DNA from: Winkia neuii | GTDB lineage: Bacteria > Actinomycetota > Actinomycetes > Actinomycetales > Actinomycetaceae | Assembly (NCBI RefSeq): GCF_029011175.1 | Contig: NZ_CP118946.1 | Coordinates: forward strand, 1,116,001 to 1,180,000 | Length of the DNA stretch: 64,000 nucleotides | Direction of reading: 5' to 3' | In this document: positions 29,879-37,732 of the stretch, one piece after another | Layout: the number at the start of each line of letters is the position of its first letter | Position numbering within the stretch: position 1 is the first letter of the stretch | The notes under the pieces: generated by a model | Told to the model about the DNA's origin: nothing | The model's input: the letters and a program-made list of their open reading frames with translations, nothing else | Databases searched by the model: none | Made by a program: the position numbers and the translations under genes

Positions 29879-31424
29879 GTAGTTTCTGCAGGCCCTGGTA
29901 GGCCGACAGCCGCTCGTTGATCGGCTCTGCCAGTGCTATGCGCAATTGCGTTCCTATAGCTTTCCTTAGCTTGCGTTCTGCCCGCCGGGTGGCCCGTGCC
30001 GCTCCGTTCATAACGAATAGTGACGAGACGAGCGCGGTAAGCGCTCCGGCGAGTAAACCCCCAACAAGTAATTCCAGTGGGATGGGCAGCCCCTGCCACG
30101 TAGGCGGAGACACCTCTATCGCAAGGAAATGCAGGACAAAGTTGACGGCGAGCCATCCGAGTCCGGCAACCGCTACCCCAGCAAAAATAAGCTGCAAGAA
30201 TGCGACCATTCGCCACCACAGCGGTACTCGGCGTTCATCTAACTGGGCTTTGCCAAGGGCGCTATCGAGCGGATCAGCTAATGTGGGCAGTATTTCCGCC
30301 ACCGTGGCAGACATGTCCGAGCGATAGGCGGCAGGTAACGAACGCGTCTTGTTAGCCCCCACCTGCCGTACCGACCGAGCCAGATCGGAACTGGTAATGG
30401 CAGGTGCGGCCGGTAGCGAGGTATGCCCTATCACCTTGTTGCCCGCATTGATTCGCAACCGCCGCAGTGGATCCGGACGCAGGCGTCGCACCCACGAGAT
30501 TACCGGCCAGCCGGTCCATAAGCCGGCTCGATGTTTGTACGATTTGCCGACTGCTTGGGCTACGGTTTGGGCGCCCGAGGAGCGAAATGCCGCATCGCTG
30601 ACGCCTGTTAAGTCCCGATCGGCAACGGGGGCTCCAACCTTACCCGTGCCCACTTCCTTGGCAAGTTCTGCCCTAATTGAGTCAAGGTCCGCTTCAAGCC
30701 GCTGCCATGCTGCTTGTTTTTCTTCTGCCATAGAGGAAACGGTCTGACGAAGCCGATCTATCCCTTCCCCGCTAAGTGCGGATACTCCTAAGACTGTCGT
30801 ATCAACGCCATCCGAAGCAAAAACCTGCTTGCAGTGGGCCAGAAGACGCGCCTGCTCCGCTACTGGTACCTGATCGATATGGGTCATAACTGTGCGGGTT
30901 ATTCCGGCATGAGCAGCAAAGGAGCGAACGAAGCCCTGATGAAGGCTAGCATCGGCATATTTTTGCGGATCGACAACCCACACCAACACGTCAACTTTCT
31001 TTGCAAATTCGGCGGTAATCTGCCTGTGTTCAATCGCGTAGGAGTCTACGTCTGGCAAATCCAGCAGCACCGTGTTGGGCGGGAAGTTGGGATCGCGCAC
31101 TACCGCCCTCTCGGCTACTCCGAGCCAATCCAACACTCGGTCTGCATCTGCGCCTTCTGCAACGGCCGCTAACGGTGAGGTAGTGGTTGGACGGCGCGCG
31201 CTGGCGCTGGCAATCTCGGAGCCCGCAACGGCATTGAAAAGAGAGGATTTTCCGGACCCAGTGGCACCCAGGAAAGCCACTACCGTGGTCTCCATACCGG
31301 CATCCATCCTACCTGCCGCATTTTGCCGAACTGCCTGGTAGCGCCTGGATATTTCTGCGGGAAGCATTTCCTTAGTCGCAGCAAATACCTCATCAAACAA
31401 CTCGATCTTGTCTATCAGGCTCAC
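29868..31424 (-). CDS. Dynamin-like membrane GTPase (second of a pair)
   Basis: About 518 residues from the GTG at 31424, chosen because GGTGG lies 5 nt ahead; a GTG at 31433 is possible. G1 is GATGSGKSS, G3 DLPDVDS, G4 THID. About 390-470 holds two transmembrane segments (AFLQLIFAGVAVAGLGW...; LLVGGLLAGALTALVSSLF) forming a hairpin near the C-terminus. The layout (GTPase, helical region, membrane hairpin) resembles YfjP/dynamin-like bacterial GTPases. Start overlaps the stop of the upstream GTPase gene. Membrane remodelling or repair is an inference. Confidence 0.82.
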   Translation of the reverse strand: MSLIDKIELFDEVFAATKEMLPAEISRRYQAVRQNAAGRMDAGMETTVVAFLGATGSGKSSLFNAVAGSEIASASARRPTTTSPLAAVAEGADADRVLDWLGVAERAVVRDPNFPPNTVLLDLPDVDSYAIEHRQITAEFAKKVDVLVWVVDPQKYADASLHQGFVRSFAAHAGITRTVMTHIDQVPVAEQARLLAHCKQVFASDGVDTTVLGVSALSGEGIDRLRQTVSSMAEEKQAAWQRLEADLDSIRAELAKEVGTGKVGAPVADRDLTGVSDAAFRSSGAQTVAQAVGKSYKHRAGLWTGWPVISWVRRLRPDPLRRLRINAGNKVIGHTSLPAAPAITSSDLARSVRQVGANKTRSLPAAYRSDMSATVAEILPTLADPLDSALGKAQLDERRVPLWWRMVAFLQLIFAGVAVAGLGWLAVNFVLHFLAIEVSPPTWQGLPIPLELLVGGLLAGALTALVSSLFVMNGAARATRRAERKLRKAIGTQLRIALAEPINERLSAYQGLQKLLSA

Positions 31425-33106
31425 TATTTCCACCCCTGCGCAACCTGATTAGCTGCCTGGCGCAGCGGTTCGATAGGTTCAGCTTCAGGGATTGCATCAT
31501 AGGCATCCGCGAGGACGAAATCCAGTAGCTCTGCCACTCTGGAGAGTAAATCTTCACGTGCTTCCCGAGCCATCGTTCGTACGGCCTGATCACCGAACAC
31601 GGCCTCTAAAAGACGCTGCGCTACAACGGCAGTCCCGCCAGCTACCCCAAGCTCGGCTCCGGTAAGTCCCCCGGTTGAAGCAAAGATGACAAGCATCAGC
31701 GCAACTCCAAGGACGTTTACCCCGATCGAGAGGATGCGTGCAGTAGTCTTCTTTGAATCTGACTGTTCGCGCAGCCGAGTCAACAAGGAACGCTGCCATT
31801 GACGCACCAAATATGCGCCTTTTTCAACCAGTACTTGCTCATCTAACGGGGATAGCTGCGCCCCTAAATTTCTTGTTTCCGCACGCTTCGACCAGCGCAG
31901 CGCCACTTGTTCCCGAGCCTGTTCTGCCTTGTCTACCACGATGGAGGCTAGACCGTCCTCTAAAGCCTCCTCGACGGGCTCAACCGGCGCGGGCTTGCCT
32001 CGCAGAGCATTCCACAGTCTGTCCCGCCAGTGTGAAATCTGGTTTTCCAATGAGCGGAAGAAATCAGAGGTGCCCACTATGTCTTGCCACCGCGCCAAGA
32101 CTTCCCCGCGCAAAAGCGTGCCATCGGCGGTGGCATCTTCTATTCCGTCAAGAGCGTCCACTCGGGCCGTCTCTATGTCGCTAATCGCATGCTCCCGGGC
32201 ATCGTCTTGGTCTTTGGCGCCGCCGATCACCATCTGGGTACGCTCAAGCAGCTCCCCGATCGCACCTTTCAAAGTACGTTTCGCAATGGCGGATCTGGAG
32301 GCAGCGTCTGAAGCTAAAGTATTGAGCCAAGTCTTGAGCTCGGCGACGTACTGCGCCGGTAGTTTGCCCTGTTCTAACGCCAGTTCGGGAATTTGGAAAA
32401 CGGGGGCCTCCCCTAAAGAGGATTCTGCCAGGTGGGAGCGCAAATCTGCCTCAATTTGGGCTCCTTGAGCCGCTGGTAGCCGGTTGAGGACGACGGCTAC
32501 AGCAATGTCGCGTCTAGCTGCCTCGTCCAGCACCTCCCAGGCCTTCGCATCAGCGTAGCGCGCGGCGGTAGTAACAAAAACCCACAGATCCGCAGCGGAG
32601 AGTAGCTGGTTAGCCAGTCGCCTGTTGTCGTCTACTACAGAATCGATATCTGGCGCGTCTAGTAAAGCAAGCCCCTCCTGGAGGCTGTCACATTCACGAA
32701 TCTCAATGGATGTCCATGCCTCTTTTACCTCGGCCGGCGTCGGCGCTGCATCCGCTTCCACGCGTACTCTAGCCAGTGACGGTAAAATGCGCTGGTCAGC
32801 AAACCACCGCCCATCTGTTTTGGCATGGAGCAAAAGCGGCCGGCGGGTGGTCGGGCGAATCACGGAAGAAGCCGACACCTCGCGTCCCACAAGGGCATTG
32901 ATAATCGTAGACTTCCCCGCACCCGTGGAACCGCCAATTACTCCAAGTAAGGGAGCATCGAGGTTTCGAGTGCGGGGAATGATGTGGTCGTCCAGGCGAT
33001 GAACGAGCCCGTCCCGAGCCGGCCTCCACTGGGTTGCTAGATCCATTTCAAAACGTAACGCCGAAAGTGCATCACGCAACTGCAGAAGGTCAGCTTCGGG
33101 ACTCAT
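31424..33106 (-). CDS. Dynamin-like membrane GTPase (first of a pair)
   Basis: 560 residues. G1 P-loop GGSTGAGKST at about 57-66, switch region VIRPTTRRP with a conserved Thr, G3 DAPDID. The G4 position reads VVLNRLP rather than N/TKxD, so guanine selectivity may be altered. A long helical middle is followed by two hydrophobic segments (about 455-500). It pairs with the next GTPase (start overlapping the stop) and lies 12 nt after hisS. Two adjacent dynamin-like proteins recall mycobacterial IniA/IniC and Streptomyces DynA/DynB, which act as hetero-complexes; equivalence is not shown. Confidence 0.82.
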   Translation of the reverse strand: MSPEADLLQLRDALSALRFEMDLATQWRPARDGLVHRLDDHIIPRTRNLDAPLLGVIGGSTGAGKSTIINALVGREVSASSVIRPTTRRPLLLHAKTDGRWFADQRILPSLARVRVEADAAPTPAEVKEAWTSIEIRECDSLQEGLALLDAPDIDSVVDDNRRLANQLLSAADLWVFVTTAARYADAKAWEVLDEAARRDIAVAVVLNRLPAAQGAQIEADLRSHLAESSLGEAPVFQIPELALEQGKLPAQYVAELKTWLNTLASDAASRSAIAKRTLKGAIGELLERTQMVIGGAKDQDDAREHAISDIETARVDALDGIEDATADGTLLRGEVLARWQDIVGTSDFFRSLENQISHWRDRLWNALRGKPAPVEPVEEALEDGLASIVVDKAEQAREQVALRWSKRAETRNLGAQLSPLDEQVLVEKGAYLVRQWQRSLLTRLREQSDSKKTTARILSIGVNVLGVALMLVIFASTGGLTGAELGVAGGTAVVAQRLLEAVFGDQAVRTMAREAREDLLSRVAELLDFVLADAYDAIPEAEPIEPLRQAANQVAQGWK

Positions 33107-33118
33107 CGATCATCCTTT

Positions 33119-34441
33119 TTAGTTATCGGTGCTTATTTGCGGTTTGGCGTAGCATTCCTCAGGCTCCCAAGTTGCCACGTCAGCTTCGGTTTGATCGCCG
33201 GAGATGATGTTCTTTACCTCGCCGGCATCGGGGAACCATACGTATGGGATTCCCCGCTGATCGGCTGCCTTGATCTGTTTTCCGAATTTCGCAGCCTTCG
33301 GCGCAGTGTCTGCGCTAATGCCGCGGTTTCGGAGGGCATCCGCAATCCGGTTGGACTCTGCCCGATGCTCCTCATCTGTGACGGCAACGAGGACGCAGGT
33401 AGGTACCTTCCGGGAGGAAGTAGCCAGGCCCTCTGCAAGCACGCGCGAAACAAGCCGGGACACGCCAATTGACATGCCCACGCCCGGGTAGGTGCGTTTC
33501 CCGTCGCTCGCCAGCGAATCGTAGCGGCCACCAGAACAGATGGACCCCAGATTTTCGTGACCGGTGACCGTAGTCTCGTAAACCGTACCGGTGTAGTAAT
33601 CCAATCCGCGGGCAATAGATAGATCGCCCGTTACCGTGCCCGGAACGCGTTCTTCGGTCTGCGTCAACAGATCGATGAGCTCGCCCATGCCCTCTTCTAG
33701 CAACTCGCTCTTGCAGGCTAGCGCATCAACTTGGGAACGAATCTGCGCGGCGTCACCCTGAATCTGGGCCATCTGCAGCAGCTTTTCCCTAGCTTCTTCG
33801 GCAAAACCGAGTTCTGCCATTTCTTCGCCTACGCCCTCGGCACCGATCTTGTCCAGCTTATCCAAGCACCGTAGGGCCCCTTCTACGTCAGTAACCCCGA
33901 CAGCTTCGCAGTAGCCCTGCACAATCTTGCGGTTGTTCACGCGAATTGTGATGGGAGGAATCGGAAGAGAGGAAAGCACTCGAGCCATGACAACCGCGAC
34001 CTCGACCTCGTGGAAAAATGGCAGTGAGCCATCGCCGACGATGTCGATATCAGCCTGGGTAAATTCACGGAAGCGACCGTCCTGAGGACGTTCCCCGCGC
34101 CAAACTTTCTGAATCTGATAGCGCTTGAACGGGAAAGTCAATGCGCCGCGATTTTCCAGCACGTAGCGAGCAAAGGGCACTGTTAGATCAAAATGCAATC
34201 CGAGCTGCCGAGGATCTTCAGCGGCCTTTACTGGATCCTCTTGTAGCCTGCGCAACAAATAGATCTCTTTTGAGGTTTCGCCCTTCCGGAGCAATTCACT
34301 TACCGGCTCAATTGCGCGCGTTTCAATATTGGCGAAGCCGTGCAGCTCGAAACCCTGCCTGATCTTTTGCAGGATGTAGTTTTCGACTACCCGCCCTTCG
34401 GGCAGCCATTCAGGAAAACCTGACAGTGAAGTTTTCGACAT
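33119..34441 (-). CDS. hisS: Histidyl-tRNA synthetase
   Basis: Class II synthetase charging tRNA-His, 440 residues. Motif 2 appears around RYQIQKVWRGERPQDGRFREFTQ; LDYYTGTVYE and the GGRYD loop are the HisRS signatures, and the anticodon-binding domain fills the last 100 residues. It follows the metallo-hydrolase gene by 15 nt and precedes the GTPase pair by 12 nt, forming a four-gene operon. Confidence 0.96.
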   Translation of the reverse strand: MSKTSLSGFPEWLPEGRVVENYILQKIRQGFELHGFANIETRAIEPVSELLRKGETSKEIYLLRRLQEDPVKAAEDPRQLGLHFDLTVPFARYVLENRGALTFPFKRYQIQKVWRGERPQDGRFREFTQADIDIVGDGSLPFFHEVEVAVVMARVLSSLPIPPITIRVNNRKIVQGYCEAVGVTDVEGALRCLDKLDKIGAEGVGEEMAELGFAEEAREKLLQMAQIQGDAAQIRSQVDALACKSELLEEGMGELIDLLTQTEERVPGTVTGDLSIARGLDYYTGTVYETTVTGHENLGSICSGGRYDSLASDGKRTYPGVGMSIGVSRLVSRVLAEGLATSSRKVPTCVLVAVTDEEHRAESNRIADALRNRGISADTAPKAAKFGKQIKAADQRGIPYVWFPDAGEVKNIISGDQTEADVATWEPEECYAKPQISTDN

Positions 34442-34456
34442 TCCTCTTCCTTATAA

Positions 34457-35161
34457 CTAACCCGCGATACGTGCCTGTACAAGGTACGGGTTCGTTCGTT
34501 TTTCAACATCCATGGTAGTTGGGCCACCGTGCCCGGGAAGCAGTACGGTAGCTGGATCTATCACGTTTTGCAGCGTGCGCAAAGTGTGCAACATTTGCTC
34601 CTGGTCGCCGCCCACCAAGTCGGTTCGTCCGACAGAACCAGAGAAAATTACGTCCGCAGCGAGGGCGAACAACTCTGAGTTGTCAAGCAGTCGGGCACCC
34701 GGCCCCTCCAATGGCCCCGCGCCAAGGAAAAGCATCGACCCCTCGGTGTGCCCCGGAGCAGGGACAGCGCGCAGAGCTACTCCCTCGACCAATTCCGTAG
34801 GCTGAGTGAGCATCTGCGGCGGTAGCTCCTGCACGTTCGTGGGACGCACCCACTCGGTGTTACCTGTTTGAGCCATTGCTGCCGAGAGCAGATTGTCCAA
34901 GAGCGGATTATCCATGCGATACAAGTCCGGCGAGGGTACGTAAACGGGCTTGTCGCCGGCAATCTTGGCTGCATCCCACACATGATCAGGGTGGCCATGA
35001 GTGCACAGCACCGCCCCCACCTCTAGGTCATTCTTCTCTAGCGTGGCAAGGATCTCCCTAGCATGACCAGCACCTGGATCCACTACCAACGCCTGCTTTT
35101 GCACATTCAAAATATACGTATTCGCGGCAAAAAATGGCGCTACCAAGGTGTTTATTTGCAT
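34457..35161 (-). CDS. Metallo-beta-lactamase-fold hydrolase (glyoxalase II-like)
   Basis: 234 residues with the zinc motif HGHPDH at about 55-60, a further His in APGHTEGS, Asp in FSGSVGRTDLVGGD and a C-terminal LPGHGGPT. This set matches hydroxyacylglutathione-hydrolase-like enzymes. Actinobacteria lack glutathione, so the thioester substrate is probably different. hisS-MBL linkage is common in actinobacteria; the link to hisS has no known mechanism. First gene of the hisS operon. Confidence 0.88.
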   Translation of the reverse strand: MQINTLVAPFFAANTYILNVQKQALVVDPGAGHAREILATLEKNDLEVGAVLCTHGHPDHVWDAAKIAGDKPVYVPSPDLYRMDNPLLDNLLSAAMAQTGNTEWVRPTNVQELPPQMLTQPTELVEGVALRAVPAPGHTEGSMLFLGAGPLEGPGARLLDNSELFALAADVIFSGSVGRTDLVGGDQEQMLHTLRTLQNVIDPATVLLPGHGGPTTMDVEKRTNPYLVQARIAG

Positions 35162-35196
35162 GGGGCCATACTATCGCACAGCGCACTTATTGCCCT

Positions 35197-35226
35197 TTCA
35201 CTTTAGAGCCACTTACACAGTACAAT
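35197..35226 (+). promoter_or_regulatory. Predicted promoter of the DUF349 gene
   Basis: TTCACT (35197-35202) and TACAAT (35221-35226) are separated by 18 nt. The expected start point is near 35233, about 80 nt upstream of the chosen GTG. Read by eye against the sigma-70 consensus. Confidence 0.45.
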
Positions 35227-35231
35227 GACAC

Positions 35232-35247
35232 AGAGCACATGTGCTCT
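35232..35247. promoter_or_regulatory. 16-bp perfect palindrome, candidate operator
   Basis: AGAGCACATGTGCTCT is a perfect inverted repeat in the divergent region between the metallo-hydrolase/hisS operon and the DUF349 gene. It overlaps the predicted transcription start of the DUF349 promoter, an ideal place for a dimeric repressor. No regulator gene is adjacent, so the binding protein is unknown. Confidence 0.5.
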
Positions 35248-35313
35248 AATAATCTAGGCTTCGGCCGCTATAAACCTACGGGTTCGCCCGTCCAAGTGAT
35301 TGAAGGTTGCACC

Positions 35314-36621
35314 GTGAGCGATTCGCCCACCCAGAACGTATCCAACGAACATCCCCTGCCCCAAGCCCCTGTTGATGATCCGGCTGCTCAGGCGGCCCGT
35401 CAATTCGGTCGAGTCAGTGACGATGGCACCATTTGGGTAAAAGAAGCAGGCTCCGAACGGGCTGTCGGCCAGTTCCCCGACCAGCTGCCAGAAGATCCAC
35501 TAGGTCTTTACGTTCGCCGCTATCTTGACTTGCAAGCGCAGATTGAGCTTTTCGAAGGCCGTCTCCCGCACCTCAATGGCAAAGAAATCGACCAGACTCT
35601 TAGCAGTCTGGAAGAAGCCGTGCGTGAACCGGCTGTCGTCGGTGACGTGGATGCGCTCCGCACCCGGGTTGAACAGCTGAAGCAGAAGGCCACCGAGGCC
35701 AAGGCTGCCGCAAAGGAACGCAGGGCAGAGCAGAAGGCCGAAGCTCTCGCTCGGCGCACCAAGATCGTTGAAGAAGCTGAGGCAGTCGCCGCTCAGGATC
35801 CGGGTCGTACTCAGTGGAAACACTCCTCGCAAAAATTGCGCGATCTCCTTGAACAGTGGAAGTCAGAACAGCGCAAGGGACCGCGTCTTGATCGTCCCAC
35901 GGAGGACGGTTTGTGGAAGCGCTTCTCTGGAGCCCGTACTGTCTTTGATCGTCACCGTCGCCAGTTCTTCTCTAAGCTCGATGCCTCTCAGGCCGAAGCT
36001 AAGAAGGTGAAGCAGGATCTGGTACGCCGCGCAGAAGAACTATCTGCCTCCACTGATTGGGGTCCCACTGCTGGCGCCTACCGTGATCTCATGAACGAAT
36101 GGCGCCGAGCCGGACGTGCCTCCCGCAAGGATGACGATGCCCTTTGGGAACGCTTCCGCAAGGCTCAGCAGACATTCTTCGACGCCAAGAACGCCCAGAA
36201 CGCTGCTCTGGAAGAAGAATTCAAGCAGAACCTGGTTCTGAAGGAAGCCCTCTTGCAGAAGATCGAGGCAATCCTCCCAGTAACTGACATTGAGGCTGCC
36301 AAGGCTAAGCTGCGTCCTCTGCAAGACGAGTGGGACGAGATCGGGCATGTGCCGCGTGCCGACAAGTCCAGGATCGAGTCTCGCATGCGTGCGGTCGAAG
36401 ATGCTATCCGCAAGGCGGAAGAGGACGAATGGCGGCGAACTGACCCCGAAACGAAGGCTCGCGCCCAGGGCATGCTCGGCCAGCTCGAGGTAAAGCTAGA
36501 AGATCTTTCCAAGAAGATCGAAAAGGCAAACGAGGCCGGAGACACCGCTAAGGCTGCAAAGCTACAGGATTCATACGACACCGCTAAGCAGTGGTTCGAT
36601 CAGATTAGCTCGCAAGCCTAA
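35314..36621 (+). CDS. DUF349-domain coiled-coil protein
   Basis: 435 residues from the GTG at 35314 (MSDSPTQNVSNEH), which has SD GAAGG 7 nt ahead; the longer frame from 35134 runs into the divergent gene. The protein is very rich in Glu, Lys, Ala and Arg. It has three DUF349 repeats (for example WGPTAGAYRDLMNEWRRAG; LRPLQDEWDEIGHVPR) and long coiled coils at about 115-160 and near the C-terminus. The family is common in actinobacteria and of uncertain function. It is followed by a strong terminator and is transcribed alone. Confidence 0.85.
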   Translation: MSDSPTQNVSNEHPLPQAPVDDPAAQAARQFGRVSDDGTIWVKEAGSERAVGQFPDQLPEDPLGLYVRRYLDLQAQIELFEGRLPHLNGKEIDQTLSSLEEAVREPAVVGDVDALRTRVEQLKQKATEAKAAAKERRAEQKAEALARRTKIVEEAEAVAAQDPGRTQWKHSSQKLRDLLEQWKSEQRKGPRLDRPTEDGLWKRFSGARTVFDRHRRQFFSKLDASQAEAKKVKQDLVRRAEELSASTDWGPTAGAYRDLMNEWRRAGRASRKDDDALWERFRKAQQTFFDAKNAQNAALEEEFKQNLVLKEALLQKIEAILPVTDIEAAKAKLRPLQDEWDEIGHVPRADKSRIESRMRAVEDAIRKAEEDEWRRTDPETKARAQGMLGQLEVKLEDLSKKIEKANEAGDTAKAAKLQDSYDTAKQWFDQISSQA

Positions 36622-36643
36622 TTTTCCACAGCAAATTTTACAC

Positions 36644-36684
36644 AGGTGGCGGCTCACTTAGTTGAGTCGCCACCTTCTTTTTTG
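36644..36684 (+). terminator. Intrinsic terminator after the DUF349 gene
   Basis: Aggtggcggctca (36644-36656) pairs with tgagtcgccacct (36663-36675), with one G-T pair, followed by TCTTTTTT. Strong rho-independent form. Confidence 0.9.
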
Positions 36685-36697
36685 GCAGCTTTGCACT

Positions 36698-37198
36698 ATG
36701 CAAGAAATGATTTACTTTGCGGGCAAAACGGCGCCTCTCACGCCCCGAATCCACGGCATCTATCGGCCCCTGTGTACGGGCAAAGTTCTAACTGAACTCG
36801 CGAAAAATTTTTGGGTATTCCTGCCCGAGCTGAAAACCCCATATTTAAGAGCCAGAGCATGCCAGCAGATTCTCCCTGCCAGTGGGGTAATCACCGGACC
36901 TACGGTTGCCTGGGTTATGCAGGGAGGTACGCCCGCTCCCCTGTGGTGCGCCGGGCGGTCTACTGCTAGCAGGGCGGGCCGTACGATCTACCGCCACCTG
37001 AGCCGATACCTAAAAACTGCTGGCATTCGCCTTAGTTACCCCAATCAAGCGCTCGCGGACCTAGCGTGCTACGGCGACGATCAGGAATTCGACACCTGGG
37101 CCGGCGCGCTACTGGAATGCGGTGCGAAAGTTCATGGAGCGCTCGCCCTCACTGGCAAAAAGGTGTCCGGGAGCAAGCGGCTGGCTGCTCTAGCGTGA
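36698..37198 (+). CDS. Unassigned protein, weakly AbiEi-antitoxin-like
   Basis: 166 residues from the ATG at 36698; the frame opens at 36662, but that lies inside the terminator hairpin. Basic, no membrane segment. The part RARACQQILPASGVITGPTV followed by AWVMQGG resembles the conserved helix seen in actinobacterial AbiEi-like/DUF559-linked proteins (a "promoter of W-x-x-G" region), but no nuclease part and no partner toxin are present. Its end overlaps the convergent rel gene by 9 nt. Function is not recognised; the similarity is weak and read by eye. Confidence 0.45.
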   Translation: MQEMIYFAGKTAPLTPRIHGIYRPLCTGKVLTELAKNFWVFLPELKTPYLRARACQQILPASGVITGPTVAWVMQGGTPAPLWCAGRSTASRAGRTIYRHLSRYLKTAGIRLSYPNQALADLACYGDDQEFDTWAGALLECGAKVHGALALTGKKVSGSKRLAALA

Positions 37199-37732
37199 GT
37201 TGGTTACCCTCTTTGCAGAGAACACCCCATCAATACGTGTCAATGCCGACAGGATTGCGCTAAGGTGGGAAGCTTCGGCCATTTCGAAGGTCCACCGCTG
37301 GGTCGCTACCCTATCTGAGCTAGTAGCAGCGGAAACTGACATTACGTTTACGTGATAATCAGAGAGCACACGGGTAACGTCGTTCAGCAGCCCTTCCCTG
37401 TCGAGGGATTCTATTTGCACCTGCACCAAGAATGCGGAATGAGGATGCTCTTCCCACTGCACCTCGATTATTCGCTCCGGGTGCCTGGAAAGATTCTTTA
37501 CATTCGAGCAGTCTCGTCTGTGCACAGACACGCCTTGCCCACGAGTTATGAAACCGATGATCTGGTCCCCAGGAACTGGAGTGCAGCATTTGGCAAGCTT
37601 GGTCCAAATTGTTGAGTCATTTCCTTCGACCAACACCCCGTTATTGCCCGACCGGGAGCGTTTGGTCCTAGCAGGCGTTACGGCCTCGGCTAAGGTTTCT
37701 TCCGGAACCCGACTCACCACCAGCTTGCTCAA
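37190..37732 (-). CDS. rel: RelA/SpoT homologue, C-terminal part (out of frame)
   Basis: Regulatory C-terminus of the (p)ppGpp enzyme, in a different frame from the catalytic part. It contains the conserved-cysteine domain ([12 protein letters not shown]...RRDCSNV) and an ACT domain ([20 protein letters not shown]...). The listed coordinates are the open frame from a TTG at 37732; no SD supports an independent start. Removing one base near 37708-37710 would join both parts into one Rel protein of 759 residues, the usual size. Either the gene is broken or the base is an assembly or sequencing error. Confidence 0.8.
   Translation of the reverse strand: MSKLVVSRVPEETLAEAVTPARTKRSRSGNNGVLVEGNDSTIWTKLAKCCTPVPGDQIIGFITRGQGVSVHRRDCSNVKNLSRHPERIIEVQWEEHPHSAFLVQVQIESLDREGLLNDVTRVLSDYHVNVMSVSAATSSDRVATQRWTFEMAEASHLSAILSALTRIDGVFSAKRVTNSR

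Noticed and set aside
35134-35313. Upstream start of the DUF349 gene
   Set aside because: It would cover the divergent gene start, the promoter and the palindrome; the GTG at 35314 has a proper SD.
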